Shown here: piece after piece, positions 53,278 to 61,636 of the stretch
Numbering within the stretch: position 1 is the first letter of the stretch
Layout: every line of letters starts with the position of its first letter
DNA from: Prevotella sp.
Lineage (GTDB): Bacteria; Bacteroidota; Bacteroidia; Bacteroidales; Bacteroidaceae
Assembly: GCA_017471465.1 (NCBI GenBank)
Contig: JAFUTI010000009.1
Coordinates: 1-64,000 of the forward strand
Length of the DNA stretch: 64,000 nt
Direction: 5' to 3'
Translations under genes and position numbers: made by a program
Notes under the pieces: generated by a model
Seen by the model: the letters and a program-made list of their open reading frames with translations, nothing else
Databases searched by the model: none
Told to the model about the DNA's origin: nothing

Positions 53278-54045
53278 ATGAATGATATACTGAGACAGCT
53301 TGAACCGATAACGCTCGACGAGATGAGCGGCATCAGACTGATGAACCGTACTGATACGAAGTTCGTCACGACACTGCCTATGCTGGAGCGTTTGCTGGTG
53401 ATGGCAAAGGACGACTACTACGCCCAGGCCATTGACGACAAGCGCATAGCGGCTTACTTTACCGTCTATTTCGATACGCCGGACTGTAATATGTACACTG
53501 TCCACGAGACGGGGCATACGAATCGTCAGAAACTGCGTGTCCGCTCATACGTCGACTCCCATTTGGACTTCCTTGAAGTGAAGACCAAGAACAACCGCGG
53601 TCGTACGAAGAAGAAGCGTGTGTCGCTCAATGGCTTTAACCCTGACGACAGTGCCGCTTTCGACGTGCAGTGTCCTGACTATGCCGACTTCCTGCACCAA
53701 TACCTGCATTACGATCCTGCATCGCTCAGCCGTCAACTCGAAAACCGCTTCGACCGTATCACGTTGGTGAACAAGGCGAAGACGGAGCGTCTGACCATTG
53801 ACACACACCTGCGATTCCGCAACATCACGACGGGCAACCTGCGATTCATGGACGACATCGTCATTATTGAGCTGAAACGCGACGGGCTTATGCCGTCGCC
53901 CATCCTGGGGCATCTGCGACAGCTGCGCATCAAACCTCATGGATTCTCCAAGTATGTCATCGGCTCGGCTCTCACCAACGATCAGTTGCACTGCAACCGT
54001 CTGAAGCCCAAACTCAACGATATCACAAAACTATTAAACCCATAA
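53278..54045 (+). CDS. VTC-domain (polyphosphate polymerase-like) protein
   Basis: 255 residues. The VTC/CYTH-like tunnel fold is shown by MNRTDTKFVTTLP near the N-terminus, YFDTPDCNMYTVHETG, KLRVRSYVDS, LEVKTKNNRGRTKKKR and IIELKRDG, supplying the basic residues that bind phosphate chains. Eukaryotic VTC4 makes polyphosphate; bacterial copies beside DUF4956 are thought to do similar work. It is 5 bp upstream of a DUF4956 membrane gene. Confidence 0.88.
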   Translation: MNDILRQLEPITLDEMSGIRLMNRTDTKFVTTLPMLERLLVMAKDDYYAQAIDDKRIAAYFTVYFDTPDCNMYTVHETGHTNRQKLRVRSYVDSHLDFLEVKTKNNRGRTKKKRVSLNGFNPDDSAAFDVQCPDYADFLHQYLHYDPASLSRQLENRFDRITLVNKAKTERLTIDTHLRFRNITTGNLRFMDDIVIIELKRDGLMPSPILGHLRQLRIKPHGFSKYVIGSALTNDQLHCNRLKPKLNDITKLLNP

Positions 54046-54050
54046 ACAAT

Positions 54051-54707
54051 ATGTTGGATTTCCTTAATTTCTCCGCGGGCTTCACCGCCATGTTGGTACG
54101 CCTGACCATCAGCGTCATCGTCACCTGGTTCATCATCTTCCGTCTGTACTACATGAAGAGTCGGCGACGCGACTTTAGCTTTACGTTCATGCTTATCCAC
54201 ATTGCTATTTTCTTCATCGTCTTCTTCATGATTTTCGTGTTGGAGGACATGAAAGGCAAAACGTCGATGGGTATAGGTATTGGACTCTTCGGCATCTTCT
54301 CTATCATGCGCTACCGCACTGACGCTATGCCGGTACGCGAGATGACCTATCTCTTCATCATCATCGCACTGGCCGTTGTCAACGCCATTGCCGAGGGAGT
54401 GCCCATGCTCGAACTCCTGCTTACTAACATCATCATCGTCGTTGCAGTTTGGCTCTGCGAGATCAGCCTGAAGACGCAGCCCTCAAAGCTTGTGCAGTAC
54501 GACCGCATGGAACTGATTGTCCCTGAGCGTCGTGAGGAACTGAAAGCCGACCTTGAAAAACGCCTTGGTCTGGATATCCTTAAGATAGAGGTTGGGGCCG
54601 TTGACTTTATCCGCGACATGGCTATGCTTCGTGTTACTTACAAGGGCGTTGACTCTAGTGCCAATAGTGTCATAAAACTTAAGAACAGCCAGTTGGCTGA
54701 GTTCTAA
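54051..54707 (+). CDS. DUF4956 membrane protein
   Basis: 218 residues with about four membrane helices in the first 130 residues (VRLTISVIVTWFIIFRLYY, IAIFFIVFFMIFVLE, LFIIIALAVVNAI, LLLTNIIIVVAVWL), then a cytoplasmic ferredoxin-like domain. Typical DUF4956 core FGIFSIMRYRT is present. The family regularly pairs with VTC-domain proteins, as here, and may form a membrane channel or exporter for the product. A terminator follows. Confidence 0.85.
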   Translation: MLDFLNFSAGFTAMLVRLTISVIVTWFIIFRLYYMKSRRRDFSFTFMLIHIAIFFIVFFMIFVLEDMKGKTSMGIGIGLFGIFSIMRYRTDAMPVREMTYLFIIIALAVVNAIAEGVPMLELLLTNIIIVVAVWLCEISLKTQPSKLVQYDRMELIVPERREELKADLEKRLGLDILKIEVGAVDFIRDMAMLRVTYKGVDSSANSVIKLKNSQLAEF

Positions 54708-54718
54708 GTAACAAATCA

Positions 54719-54747
54719 TAAAGGGTTGCCAATCGGCAACCCTTTAA
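54719..54747. terminator. Intrinsic terminator after DUF4956 gene
   Basis: AAAGGGTTGCC and GGCAACCCTTT are perfect complements around AATC, between the DUF4956 gene and the convergent aldehyde dehydrogenase. Confidence 0.75.
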
Positions 54748-54763
54748 TAATTGACGGTGTTGT

Positions 54764-56206
54764 TTACATATCGTCGTAGGTGTCGAGGTAGGTGACGTGG
54801 GTCACGAGATACTCCTCAACGCCGTGCTTGCCGTCGGCACCGCCGATGCCGCTCTTCTTCACACCGGCGTGGAAGCCCTGGATGGCCTCGAAGTGCTCGC
54901 GGTTGATGTAGGTCTCGCCGAACTCCAGTTCGCGGCAGGCCTTTACAGCCACGTTCAGGTCCTTGGTAAAGATAGAGCTGGCCAGACCGTATTCACAGTC
55001 GTTGGCGTAGCCGATGACCTCGTCGATGGTCTCGAATTCTACCAGCGGGATCACCGGGCCGAAGGTCTCCTCGTGGATGATGTCCATGTCCTGACGGCAG
55101 TTGTCAAGCACGGTGGCAGCATAGAAGTAGCCCTTCGTGCCGACGCGCTTGCCGCCGCACAGCAGCTTGGCTCCCTGCTTGATGGCGCGCTCCACCTTCT
55201 CGGTGACGCTCTCCAGAGCACGCTGCTCCACCAGCGGACCCATGTCTACCGATGCGTCGGCGCAGGGGTCGCCCACCTTCACGGCCTGCATCTTCTTCAC
55301 CAGAATGTCTGTGAACTGCTTCTTCACGCCCTTCTGTACGTACACGCGCTCGGCATTGTTACAAATCTGACCGTTGTTGCCGATGCGGCTGTCAACAATC
55401 CACTGTGCAGCACGCTCCAGGTCGGCGTCGTTCATGACGATGGCCGGGGCCTTGCCGCCCAGCTCCAGGCTCACCTTCGTGATGTTCTTCGAGGCGGCTG
55501 CCATGATGCTCTCGCCGGCAGAGACGGATCCTGTCACCGAGACGATGTCGATCTTCGGGCTGCCAGCCATCTCGTTGCCGATGACCGAGCCCTTGCCCGT
55601 GACGATGTTGATGACGCCGGCGGGCAGTCCGCTCTCGGCCACCACCTTGGCAAACTCCGTGCAGTTCTCAGGTGTCAGCTGGCTGGGCTTGATGACGATG
55701 GTACAGCCGGCAATGAGCGCGGCTCCGGCCTTGCGGGCGATGAGGAAGAACGGGAAGTTCCAGGGCAGGATACCGGCGACGACGCCGATGGGCTTCTTCG
55801 TCAGCAGGATGGTCTCGTTGGGACGGTCTGAGGGGATAATCTCGCCCTCGATGTGGCGGGCGAAGGTGGCCATATACTCGAAGTAGCTGATGGTGGCACC
55901 CACCTCGATGGAGGCCCAAGCGCGGGTCTTGCCCTGCTCGCGCATGATGATTTCGGTGAACTCCTCCTGGCGGGCCTTGATGCCCTCGGCAAACTTCAGC
56001 AGATACTGGGCACGCTCAATGGCGGGTGTCTTGGCCCACGCCTTCTGGGCGGCGCGGGCAGCATCCAGGGCACGGTTCACGTCCTCGATGGTGCCTTCCG
56101 GCTGGCGGCTGATGACCTCCTCGGTCGATGGGTTCAATACGTCAATCCACTTGCCGTTCGAGCTCTCGCAGAACTGGCCGTTAATGTACATCTGTAAGTC
56201 TTTCAT
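54764..56206 (-). CDS. aldA: Aldehyde dehydrogenase (lactaldehyde/glycolaldehyde type)
   Basis: 480 residues, NAD(P)-dependent ALDH superfamily. Visible: PWNFPFFL, KPSQLTP, the active Glu in LELGGKAP (about 248), the catalytic Cys in NNGQICNN (about 282), and EETFGPV. The sequence resembles AldA, which oxidises L-lactaldehyde, the product of rhamnose and fucose breakdown, to lactate. Nearby pectin enzymes releasing rhamnose make that role plausible, but no rhamnose isomerase or kinase is in the window, and other aldehydes are possible. Confidence 0.88.
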   Translation of the reverse strand: MKDLQMYINGQFCESSNGKWIDVLNPSTEEVISRQPEGTIEDVNRALDAARAAQKAWAKTPAIERAQYLLKFAEGIKARQEEFTEIIMREQGKTRAWASIEVGATISYFEYMATFARHIEGEIIPSDRPNETILLTKKPIGVVAGILPWNFPFFLIARKAGAALIAGCTIVIKPSQLTPENCTEFAKVVAESGLPAGVINIVTGKGSVIGNEMAGSPKIDIVSVTGSVSAGESIMAAASKNITKVSLELGGKAPAIVMNDADLERAAQWIVDSRIGNNGQICNNAERVYVQKGVKKQFTDILVKKMQAVKVGDPCADASVDMGPLVEQRALESVTEKVERAIKQGAKLLCGGKRVGTKGYFYAATVLDNCRQDMDIIHEETFGPVIPLVEFETIDEVIGYANDCEYGLASSIFTKDLNVAVKACRELEFGETYINREHFEAIQGFHAGVKKSGIGGADGKHGVEEYLVTHVTYLDTYDDM

Positions 56207-56254
56207 ACGTGTAGTTTGTTTTAAGTTTAGGTAAATAGTTCGCTAGTTTGGTAG

Positions 56255-56262
56255 CAAAGATA
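56255..56262 (-). promoter_or_regulatory. -7 promoter element for aldA (TATCTTTG)
   Basis: CAAAGATA on the plus strand, 49 bp upstream of the aldehyde dehydrogenase start. Confidence 0.6.
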
Positions 56263-56265
56263 AAG

Positions 56266-56303
56266 AAAAAAAACGAGACTGCAAGCATCAGTCTCGTTTT
56301 TTA
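56266..56303. terminator. Bidirectional intrinsic terminator between pheS and aldA
   Basis: AACGAGACTG and CAGTCTCGTT form a 10-bp stem with A-run on one side and TTTTTT on the other. On the minus strand it ends the pheS transcript before the aldA promoter. Confidence 0.8.
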
Positions 56304-56347
56304 TGATATTTTTATGTTTAATTCTTTTCTTTGTACGTGTCGGGGGA

Positions 56348-57406
56348 TTAGTTGGCAGCCTCAAACTCCTCCAGGAAACGGGTGTCGTTCTCAGAGAAGA
56401 GACGCAGGTCGTTGACGCGGTACTTTAGGTTGGTGATGCGCTCCACACCCATGCCGAAGGCATAGCCCGAATAGACTTTCGAGTCGATGCCGCAAAGCTC
56501 CAGCACGTTGGGGTCGACCATTCCGCAGCCCAGGATTTCTACCCAGCCGGTGTGCTTACAGAAGCCACAGCCTTCACCGCCGCAGATGAAGCACGAGATG
56601 TCCATCTCAGCCGATGGCTCAGTGAAGGGGAAGTAGCTGGGGCGCAGACGTATCTTCGTGTCGGCGCCGAACATCTCCTTGGCGAACGACAGCAGCACTT
56701 GCTTCAGGTCGGTGAACGACACGTTCTTGTCGATATACAGACCCTCTACCTGATGGAAGAAGCAGTGGGCGCGGGCGGTGATGGCCTCGTTGCGATAGAC
56801 GCGGCCAGGGCAGATGACGCGGATGGGGGCCGTCAGCTGACCATTCTCGTCGTGCATCTGTTCCATCACGCGGGCCTGAACACTTGACGTGTGTGAACGC
56901 AGCAGAATGTTCTTCGTGACGTCATTAGGATGCTGCGAGACAAAGAAAGTGTCCTGCATGTCGCGGGCGGGGTGATCGGCAGCGAAGTTCATCTTCGTGA
57001 AGACATGCAGGTCGTCTTCCACCTCGGGACCGTCGGCCAGAACGAAGCCCATTCGCGAGAAAATGTCGATAATCTCGTTGGTGACGATGGTCAGCGGGTG
57101 GCGTGTGCCCAGCTTGATGGGGTAGGGGGTGCGCGTCAGGTCGAGCTGCTCTTCGCCCGTCTCCTGGGTGTCGCACTCCTCACGAAGCTGGTTGATGCGC
57201 TCGGTAGCCATCTGCTTCAGTTCGTTAATCTTCATGCCGACGGTCTTCTTCTCGTCGGCTGCCACGCTACGGAAATCATTCATCAGGGCCGTTATCTCGC
57301 CCTTCTTGCTCAGGTACTTCAGGCGGAGTTGCTCCACCTCTTCGGCATTCTTGGCGCTTAGCGTCTGTACTTCTTTCAGAAGTTGTTCTATCTTGTCAAG
57401 TATCAT
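56348..57406 (-). CDS. pheS: Phenylalanine-tRNA ligase alpha subunit
   Basis: 352 residues. Class II aminoacyl-tRNA synthetase: N-terminal coiled coil, then motif 2 (GRVYRNEAITARAHCFFHQVEGL), PSYFPFTEPSAE and motif 3 GVERITNLKY. Charges tRNA-Phe together with PheT, which is not in the window. The ATG at 57406 is chosen because the promoter element at 57437-57444 makes an earlier start unlikely. Confidence 0.96.
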   Translation of the reverse strand: MILDKIEQLLKEVQTLSAKNAEEVEQLRLKYLSKKGEITALMNDFRSVAADEKKTVGMKINELKQMATERINQLREECDTQETGEEQLDLTRTPYPIKLGTRHPLTIVTNEIIDIFSRMGFVLADGPEVEDDLHVFTKMNFAADHPARDMQDTFFVSQHPNDVTKNILLRSHTSSVQARVMEQMHDENGQLTAPIRVICPGRVYRNEAITARAHCFFHQVEGLYIDKNVSFTDLKQVLLSFAKEMFGADTKIRLRPSYFPFTEPSAEMDISCFICGGEGCGFCKHTGWVEILGCGMVDPNVLELCGIDSKVYSGYAFGMGVERITNLKYRVNDLRLFSENDTRFLEEFEAAN

Positions 57407-57436
57407 ATTTTTGGTGTAAAATTGCAATTTTGGGTG

Positions 57437-57444
57437 CAAAGTTA
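57437..57444 (-). promoter_or_regulatory. -7 promoter element for pheS (TAACTTTG)
   Basis: CAAAGTTA on the plus strand, 31 bp upstream of the pheS ATG. Confidence 0.6.
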
Positions 57445-57597
57445 CGAAATAATGCTGACATACGAAAGCATTTTGTGAGAATTAACGCAGTTTTCCCCGT
57501 AAATATCCCATTAATTAAAGCATCCAGCCGTTTCTGTTCTTGGCAGGATGCTCTTCGTTTAGAGTCAGGGCTTGATGCCCTCTTACATCTTACCTCG

Positions 57598-57723
57598 TTA
57601 GAAGTACAGTGGTCCGTGGCCCATACACAAGGTGGTGGTCAAGGCGGTCAGGAAGGCGGTGAGCGCGGCTACTATCATCTTCACCGCAATCTCAATCATT
57701 TTCATCTTGAGTTTCATGGTCAT
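57598..57723 (-). CDS. Smalltalk-type small protein
   Basis: 41 residues (39 if the ATG at 57717 is used). A basic N-terminus (KLKMKM) is followed by one hydrophobic helix IVAALTAFLTALTTTLCM, the layout of the Bacteroidales smalltalk family, whose members usually lie beside HU-like and N-acetylmuramoyl-amidase genes; neither is present here. Downstream on its strand AGCATCC/GGATGCT (about 57520-57555) could form a terminator. Function unknown, probably membrane-associated. Confidence 0.6.
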   Translation of the reverse strand: MTMKLKMKMIEIAVKMIVAALTAFLTALTTTLCMGHGPLYF

Positions 57724-57745
57724 CAGATTTGAAGTTCAACAAATC

Positions 57746-57772
57746 CACACAAAGGGTCTGACCCTTTGTGTG
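57746..57772. repeat. 27-bp perfect palindrome
   Basis: CACACAAAGGGTC and GACCCTTTGTGTG are exact inverted copies around one T. No T-run follows on either strand, so it is not a standard terminator. It lies 23 bp upstream of the smalltalk-type gene and could be an operator or an RNA hairpin. Confidence 0.6.
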
Positions 57773-57846
57773 CTTCAGGTTAGGTGCGCCAATCTTAAAT
57801 ATTGTGTATTTTTGTGCCAAATCGTTATATTCTCGAAAAGATTTCG

Positions 57847-57854
57847 TAACTTTG
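57847..57854 (+). promoter_or_regulatory. -7 promoter element (TAACTTTG)
   Basis: Consensus match 19 bp before the small ORF at 57873, probably the original promoter of the decayed gene set that follows. Confidence 0.5.
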
Positions 57855-57872
57855 TTGCGATATAACGGTAGT

Positions 57873-57995
57873 ATGGCAGAAGACTATAACATATTGCAAG
57901 AGAACGAGAAGCGGTATCCGATGTTTATACCTCTTGACTACCGCTACAATAGTTTTTTATGTAAAGCATGTAAAACGTATGGAAGAACGAAATAA
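57873..57995 (+). CDS. 40-residue ORF of unknown function
   Basis: Starts with ATG 19 bp after a promoter-like element and contains an FLCKACKTYGRTK end with a CxxC pair. No family is recognised. It overlaps the YhcG remnant by 17 bp. Could be a real small gene or a fragment of a larger one, since the following genes are truncated. Confidence 0.35.
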   Translation: MAEDYNILQENEKRYPMFIPLDYRYNSFLCKACKTYGRTK

Positions 57996-58122
57996 TAGCA
58001 AAGCGTTGACACAAGAACTGCAAAGTGCAGTTAAGACCATCAAGACGGCCATCCTGCAGAGCCAGGCACGTGCGGCCCAGATGATCAATGGCGAGCAACA
58101 GTCGCTCTACTATGGCAAATGA
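57979..58122 (+). pseudogene. Truncated YhcG (DUF1016) N-terminus
   Basis: 47 codons that read like the start of the YhcG/DUF1016 nuclease family (helix with KTIKTAILQSQARAAQMIN, then SLYYG), stopping at TGA exactly where the intact family continues. The rest of the gene, several hundred residues, is missing. Its stop overlaps the McrC remnant start. Confidence 0.6.
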
Positions 58123-58321
58123 CAGAAGACAAGGGCATACTGATTCGTAACATCTATTATATGCTGGCCTACGCTTTCCAAGAGCTTAGGCAGAACACTC
58201 AGATATTTCTGTTCTTCCCATTATGCAAACGGACATTTTGTTGACTATAGGTGAACGCACGATGATAGTAGACACCAAGTATTACACAAAGCGCTATAAA
58301 AACATGGTAAATAGAATTTGA
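58119..58321 (+). pseudogene. Internally deleted McrC remnant
   Basis: Two fragments in different frames. The first (58119-58244) begins TEDKGILIRNIYYMLAYAFQ, like the N-terminus of McrC-type restriction subunits; the second (58223-58321) has TDILLTIGERTMIVDTKYY, like the McrC nuclease motif. The central part of several hundred residues is deleted and the frames do not join. Evidence of a lost restriction locus. Confidence 0.6.
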
Positions 58322-58326
58322 ATGAG

Positions 58327-58887
58327 ATGGGAAAGGAAAACAAAGTATTTATATTCTGCATGATGCTGCTTACGGTTTTACCCACTTCAGCGCAACATGG
58401 CGATGCCCTTGATGACGTTTTGCAACACATCCCCATGGTTTCAGTGCTGATTCTGAAAGCATCAGGAGCACCAGACAATAATTCATGGGCTCTCACGCTG
58501 GGGACCTGCGCTGCCACTTATGTAGTTGGAACTGGAGCCACCTACGGATTAAAACACACGATGCATGAGTGGCGTCCCGACAACACCGACCACTATTCTT
58601 TTCCCTCCGGACATTCCATGTTTGCCTTTGCCGGAGCCACGGCCCTGCGTCATGAGTTTGGTCACTTGTCGCCTTGGGTGAGCATTGGCGGCTACGGGGT
58701 GGCTACATTCGTTGCCGTCGACCGCGTATGTCGTGACCGCCACTATGTACACGATGTGCTTGCCGGAGCTGCCATTGGTGCGCTCTCTGCCGAACTCTGC
58801 TTTTTCCTGAAGAACAAACTTTTCAAGCCAGAAGGCCTCGATTTGGCTTTCACGGGAACACAACTTGCCGTTAGCTACCGATGGTAA
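58327..58887 (+). CDS. PAP2 family phosphatase
   Basis: 186 residues. Signal peptide (CMMLLTVLPTSAQ) and the three PAP2 motifs: KHTMHEWRP (K-x6-RP), FPSGHS, and VCRDRHYVHD (R-x5-H-x3-D). Such enzymes remove phosphate from lipid phosphates such as undecaprenyl pyrophosphate or phosphatidate at the membrane or periplasm. The first ATG is at 58327; the earlier TTG at 58318 overlaps the McrC remnant stop. Intact, though surrounded by remnants. Confidence 0.85.
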   Translation: MGKENKVFIFCMMLLTVLPTSAQHGDALDDVLQHIPMVSVLILKASGAPDNNSWALTLGTCAATYVVGTGATYGLKHTMHEWRPDNTDHYSFPSGHSMFAFAGATALRHEFGHLSPWVSIGGYGVATFVAVDRVCRDRHYVHDVLAGAAIGALSAELCFFLKNKLFKPEGLDLAFTGTQLAVSYRW

Positions 58888-58895
58888 ATATTGAA

Positions 58896-59228
58896 AAATC
58901 AGCTTCAACAACGGCGAACTGGTGATGACCGGCGAGGACATCAACACCCTCGTGGAACAGCAGAGCAAGGCAGTACACCAAAGAGGAAATCAACGCGCTG
59001 CTTTCAAACATCCAGGGCGGAGTCACTCCCGACTTGTCCAACTATGTGACAAAAGAAGAGATGTATACTTATGTAAAAGGGACAACACAGGACTTACAAC
59101 TTCAGATACAAGCCCTCCAAGCGTATGCAGCTAATAATGCACAAGCAATTGCAGTTCTGAACCAGAAAGTCAATGCTTTAGATTCGAAAGTCGATGCTAT
59201 AAATGCAAAAGTCGATGCTATTCAATAA
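58896..59228 (+). pseudogene. Frameshifted coiled-coil protein remnant
   Basis: Reading FNNGELVMTGEDINTLVEQQ continues after a frame change near 58970 into YTKEEINALLSNIQGG and on to a C-terminal coiled coil with heptad-like repeats (LNQKVNALDSKVDAINAKVDAIQ) that ends at 59226-59228. No start or signal is present. It looks like the C-terminal part of a longer protein, possibly tail-fibre- or adhesin-like, and its stop overlaps the convergent GH2 gene. Confidence 0.5.
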
Positions 59229-61609
59229 TTGGGTGGTTGGGACAGGAATTTGTCAGTAGCCGACAGTGTGATGCGTGCTGTCTTCAGACCCTTGCCCTGC
59301 ACGGTTATCGTTGCCTTACCCTTCTTTCCTGTGCTCCTGACCACGAGCAGGGCACGGCCCTTCCAAGCCTTGTGCGTATTGTCGGTGTAGCGGTCGCAGT
59401 CCCTGATGTCGGCATTGCCGAAGCCGATAAGCGTAGCAGGACCGCTGACGGTAGCAGTCAGGTCGTTGGCGGCAAGAGCATTCAGGGTGCCTTGGACATC
59501 GGTCAGTTCGACGGTGATGAACGCCAGGTCCTGACCGTCGGCCTTGATGGTTGTGCGGTCGGCAGTCAGACGGATGGCCTTGGCTTCACCGGCTGTCTGC
59601 AGAGCGACTTTTTCCTCTCCTCCCATCCCCGACGTACCGTCGCCTACCCGTAGCCCTTCAGCACGGAGCGTGCCTGGCTGATAGGGTAGGGTAAACGTGG
59701 CCATCCCCTGCGCCACTTCTTTCTCGCCGATGAGCTGGTCGTTCAGGTAGAGTCGCACCTTGGGGTAGTGTGAATACACCTCCACGTCGATGTTCTTGCC
59801 CTCGTGTCCCGGCCACGTCCAACTCTCGTAGGTAGGCCATACGCTCCACTTCGTGGTATGGATTTTGCCGTAATATCCGTCAGGCTCGCGTACTGCCATG
59901 TAGAGCCGCATTCCCGACGTACCGTCGCCTACCCGTAGCCTTTCGCCATCCTTATTGTACAGCATGGAACGGTAGTGGCTGATAGGCTTGCGCTGACCGG
60001 TGAGGTCGATGTCGCCGCAGTAGGCGGCGTGGTTGGGGAACATCGGACCTTGCCAAGGTTCATTGGTAGGTTCCCCCTCGTAATACCAGCGTCCGATGCC
60101 CGACTCTCCCAGGTAGTCGATGGCCGTCCACACAAAGTCGCCGATGACCCACGGCTCGTCCTGCACCTTGCGGTAGTTGCGCCAGGTGTCGCGCGAGTAG
60201 CTCTCCGTCTGCACCATCACCCGGCTGGGCACACGTTCGTGGTCGCCCTGCGATTTGTGGATCATGTAGTTGTAGCCCACGATGTCGTGCTCGGCAGCCA
60301 GCGGGTCGTAAATGTCCCATTCGGGGTCCCAGGCGCAGAGCGCGGAAGTGACCGGACGTTTCTGGGGGTCGAACTGCCGGCAGAGGGTGTTCAGGTTGTG
60401 GGCGGTCTTCACCACCTCAATCTTCTTGCGCTCGATGACTTCGTTGCCCGTTGACCAGCAGAACACGCTGGGGTGGTTGCGGTCGCGCAGCACCATTGCC
60501 CGTATGTCCTCTTGCCACCACTGGTCGATGAGCGTGGAATAGTCGTAGGTGTTCTTCTTGTCGCGCCACCCGTCGAAAGCCTCGTCGATGACCAGCAGTC
60601 CCAGTTCGTCGCAGGCCCTGAGGAAGGCCTCTGAAGGCGGATTGTGCGACGTGCGGATGGCGTTGAAGCCCGCCTCTTTCAGCAGGCGTACGCGGCGGTA
60701 TTCGGCAGCATCGAAGGCACGGGCGCCCAGGATGCCGTTGTCGTGGTGTACGCAGCCGCCATTGAGCACGATAGGCTGGCCGTTGAGTAACAGCCCCTTT
60801 TCGGCGGAGTAATCGATGGTGCGGATGCCATACGTGACGGGTACGACATCACCCATTCCCGACGTCTCGTCGCCCCCCCGTAGTCCTTCCGCTTCAATGG
60901 TCGTATGGTAAAGATAGGGATCGTCGGGCGACCACAGGTGAGGATTCTCCACATGAATGGTCTTCTCGATGGGTTTCCGTGAGCCATCCTCCATCACAAC
61001 CTCAGCCTTGATTTCTACCGTGTGAATGTCGGGCGTGGCTACGCTGACGCTCCATTCGTCGATGTAGCGCTTGCCAGTGGTCAGCAGCCACACATGACGG
61101 TAGATGCCCGAACCGCTATACCATCGGCAGTTCTTCTGCTGTGAGTTGTCGACTCGTACCTCCACCTCGTTCTGCCCCGGCTTCACGTAGGGTGTGATGT
61201 CCACGAAGAACGAGGAATAGCCGTAGGGATGACCACCAGCCCGCTGTCCGTTCACATAGACTTCGGCATTCATATACACACCCTCGAAGTAGAGGCGCAG
61301 TGTCTTATCTTTAAACTTTAAACTTTCAACTCTAAACAGTTTCCTATACCAGCCCTTGCCCGTTGGCAGATAGGCTCCGTCGTGACCGGCAGGCGCATCT
61401 TTGTCGAAGTCACCCTCAATACTCCAGTCGTGCGGCAGGTTGACCGTCCGCCAAGTTGTGCTGTCCCCAGAGAACTGCCAGTTGGCATCGAATAATTCTT
61501 GCCTTGCATGCGACCGGAGGTCGTTCGGCTTGCGGGCCATACCATGACTGGCACCCAAGGCAGTACCTGCCATCAGTAAAGCTGTAAAAAGAACTACAAT
61601 CTGTTTCAT
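59222..61609 (-). CDS. Beta-galactosidase, GH2 family, with three in-frame repeat insertions
   Basis: 795 residues. Signal peptide, GH2 jelly roll (about 38-185: ANWQFSGDSTTWRTVNLPHDWSIEGDF), Ig-like part, barrel with acid/base Glu in STGNEVIE (about 391) and nucleophile Glu in MVQTESYSRD (about 467), then DUF4982 and C-terminal Ig-like domains. Three short segments of type EGLRVGDGTSGMG interrupt it at residues about 239-252, 554-567 and 649-662, all in loops, from a repeated DNA element. The frame is kept each time. The start at 61609 fits the promoter at 61637-61644. Confidence 0.92.
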   Translation of the reverse strand: MKQIVVLFTALLMAGTALGASHGMARKPNDLRSHARQELFDANWQFSGDSTTWRTVNLPHDWSIEGDFDKDAPAGHDGAYLPTGKGWYRKLFRVESLKFKDKTLRLYFEGVYMNAEVYVNGQRAGGHPYGYSSFFVDITPYVKPGQNEVEVRVDNSQQKNCRWYSGSGIYRHVWLLTTGKRYIDEWSVSVATPDIHTVEIKAEVVMEDGSRKPIEKTIHVENPHLWSPDDPYLYHTTIEAEGLRGGDETSGMGDVVPVTYGIRTIDYSAEKGLLLNGQPIVLNGGCVHHDNGILGARAFDAAEYRRVRLLKEAGFNAIRTSHNPPSEAFLRACDELGLLVIDEAFDGWRDKKNTYDYSTLIDQWWQEDIRAMVLRDRNHPSVFCWSTGNEVIERKKIEVVKTAHNLNTLCRQFDPQKRPVTSALCAWDPEWDIYDPLAAEHDIVGYNYMIHKSQGDHERVPSRVMVQTESYSRDTWRNYRKVQDEPWVIGDFVWTAIDYLGESGIGRWYYEGEPTNEPWQGPMFPNHAAYCGDIDLTGQRKPISHYRSMLYNKDGERLRVGDGTSGMRLYMAVREPDGYYGKIHTTKWSVWPTYESWTWPGHEGKNIDVEVYSHYPKVRLYLNDQLIGEKEVAQGMATFTLPYQPGTLRAEGLRVGDGTSGMGGEEKVALQTAGEAKAIRLTADRTTIKADGQDLAFITVELTDVQGTLNALAANDLTATVSGPATLIGFGNADIRDCDRYTDNTHKAWKGRALLVVRSTGKKGKATITVQGKGLKTARITLSATDKFLSQPPNY
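59622..59662 (-). repeat. In-frame repeat element, copy A
   Basis: About 41 bp inside the GH2 gene encoding EGLRVGDGTSGMG. Its core CGACGGTACGTCG is nearly palindromic. Differs from copy B at about two bases over 36. Confidence 0.8.
59909..59947 (-). repeat. In-frame repeat element, copy B
   Basis: About 39 bp inside the GH2 gene encoding ERLRVGDGTSGM. Falls between residues that read together as a normal ERLYMAVREPDG segment of the family. Confidence 0.8.
60852..60892 (-). repeat. In-frame repeat element, copy C
   Basis: About 41 bp inside the GH2 gene encoding EGLRGGDETSGMG. The most diverged copy, with changes at the centre of the palindromic core. Confidence 0.75.
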
Positions 61610-61636
61610 CTTTATTTTTGTTTTATATACTGGCTG

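Noticed and set aside
54797-55831. Long open frame (344 codons) antisense to the aldehyde dehydrogenase
   Set aside because: The opposite strand has a clear, full-length enzyme; the antisense product is a compositional shadow with no domain.
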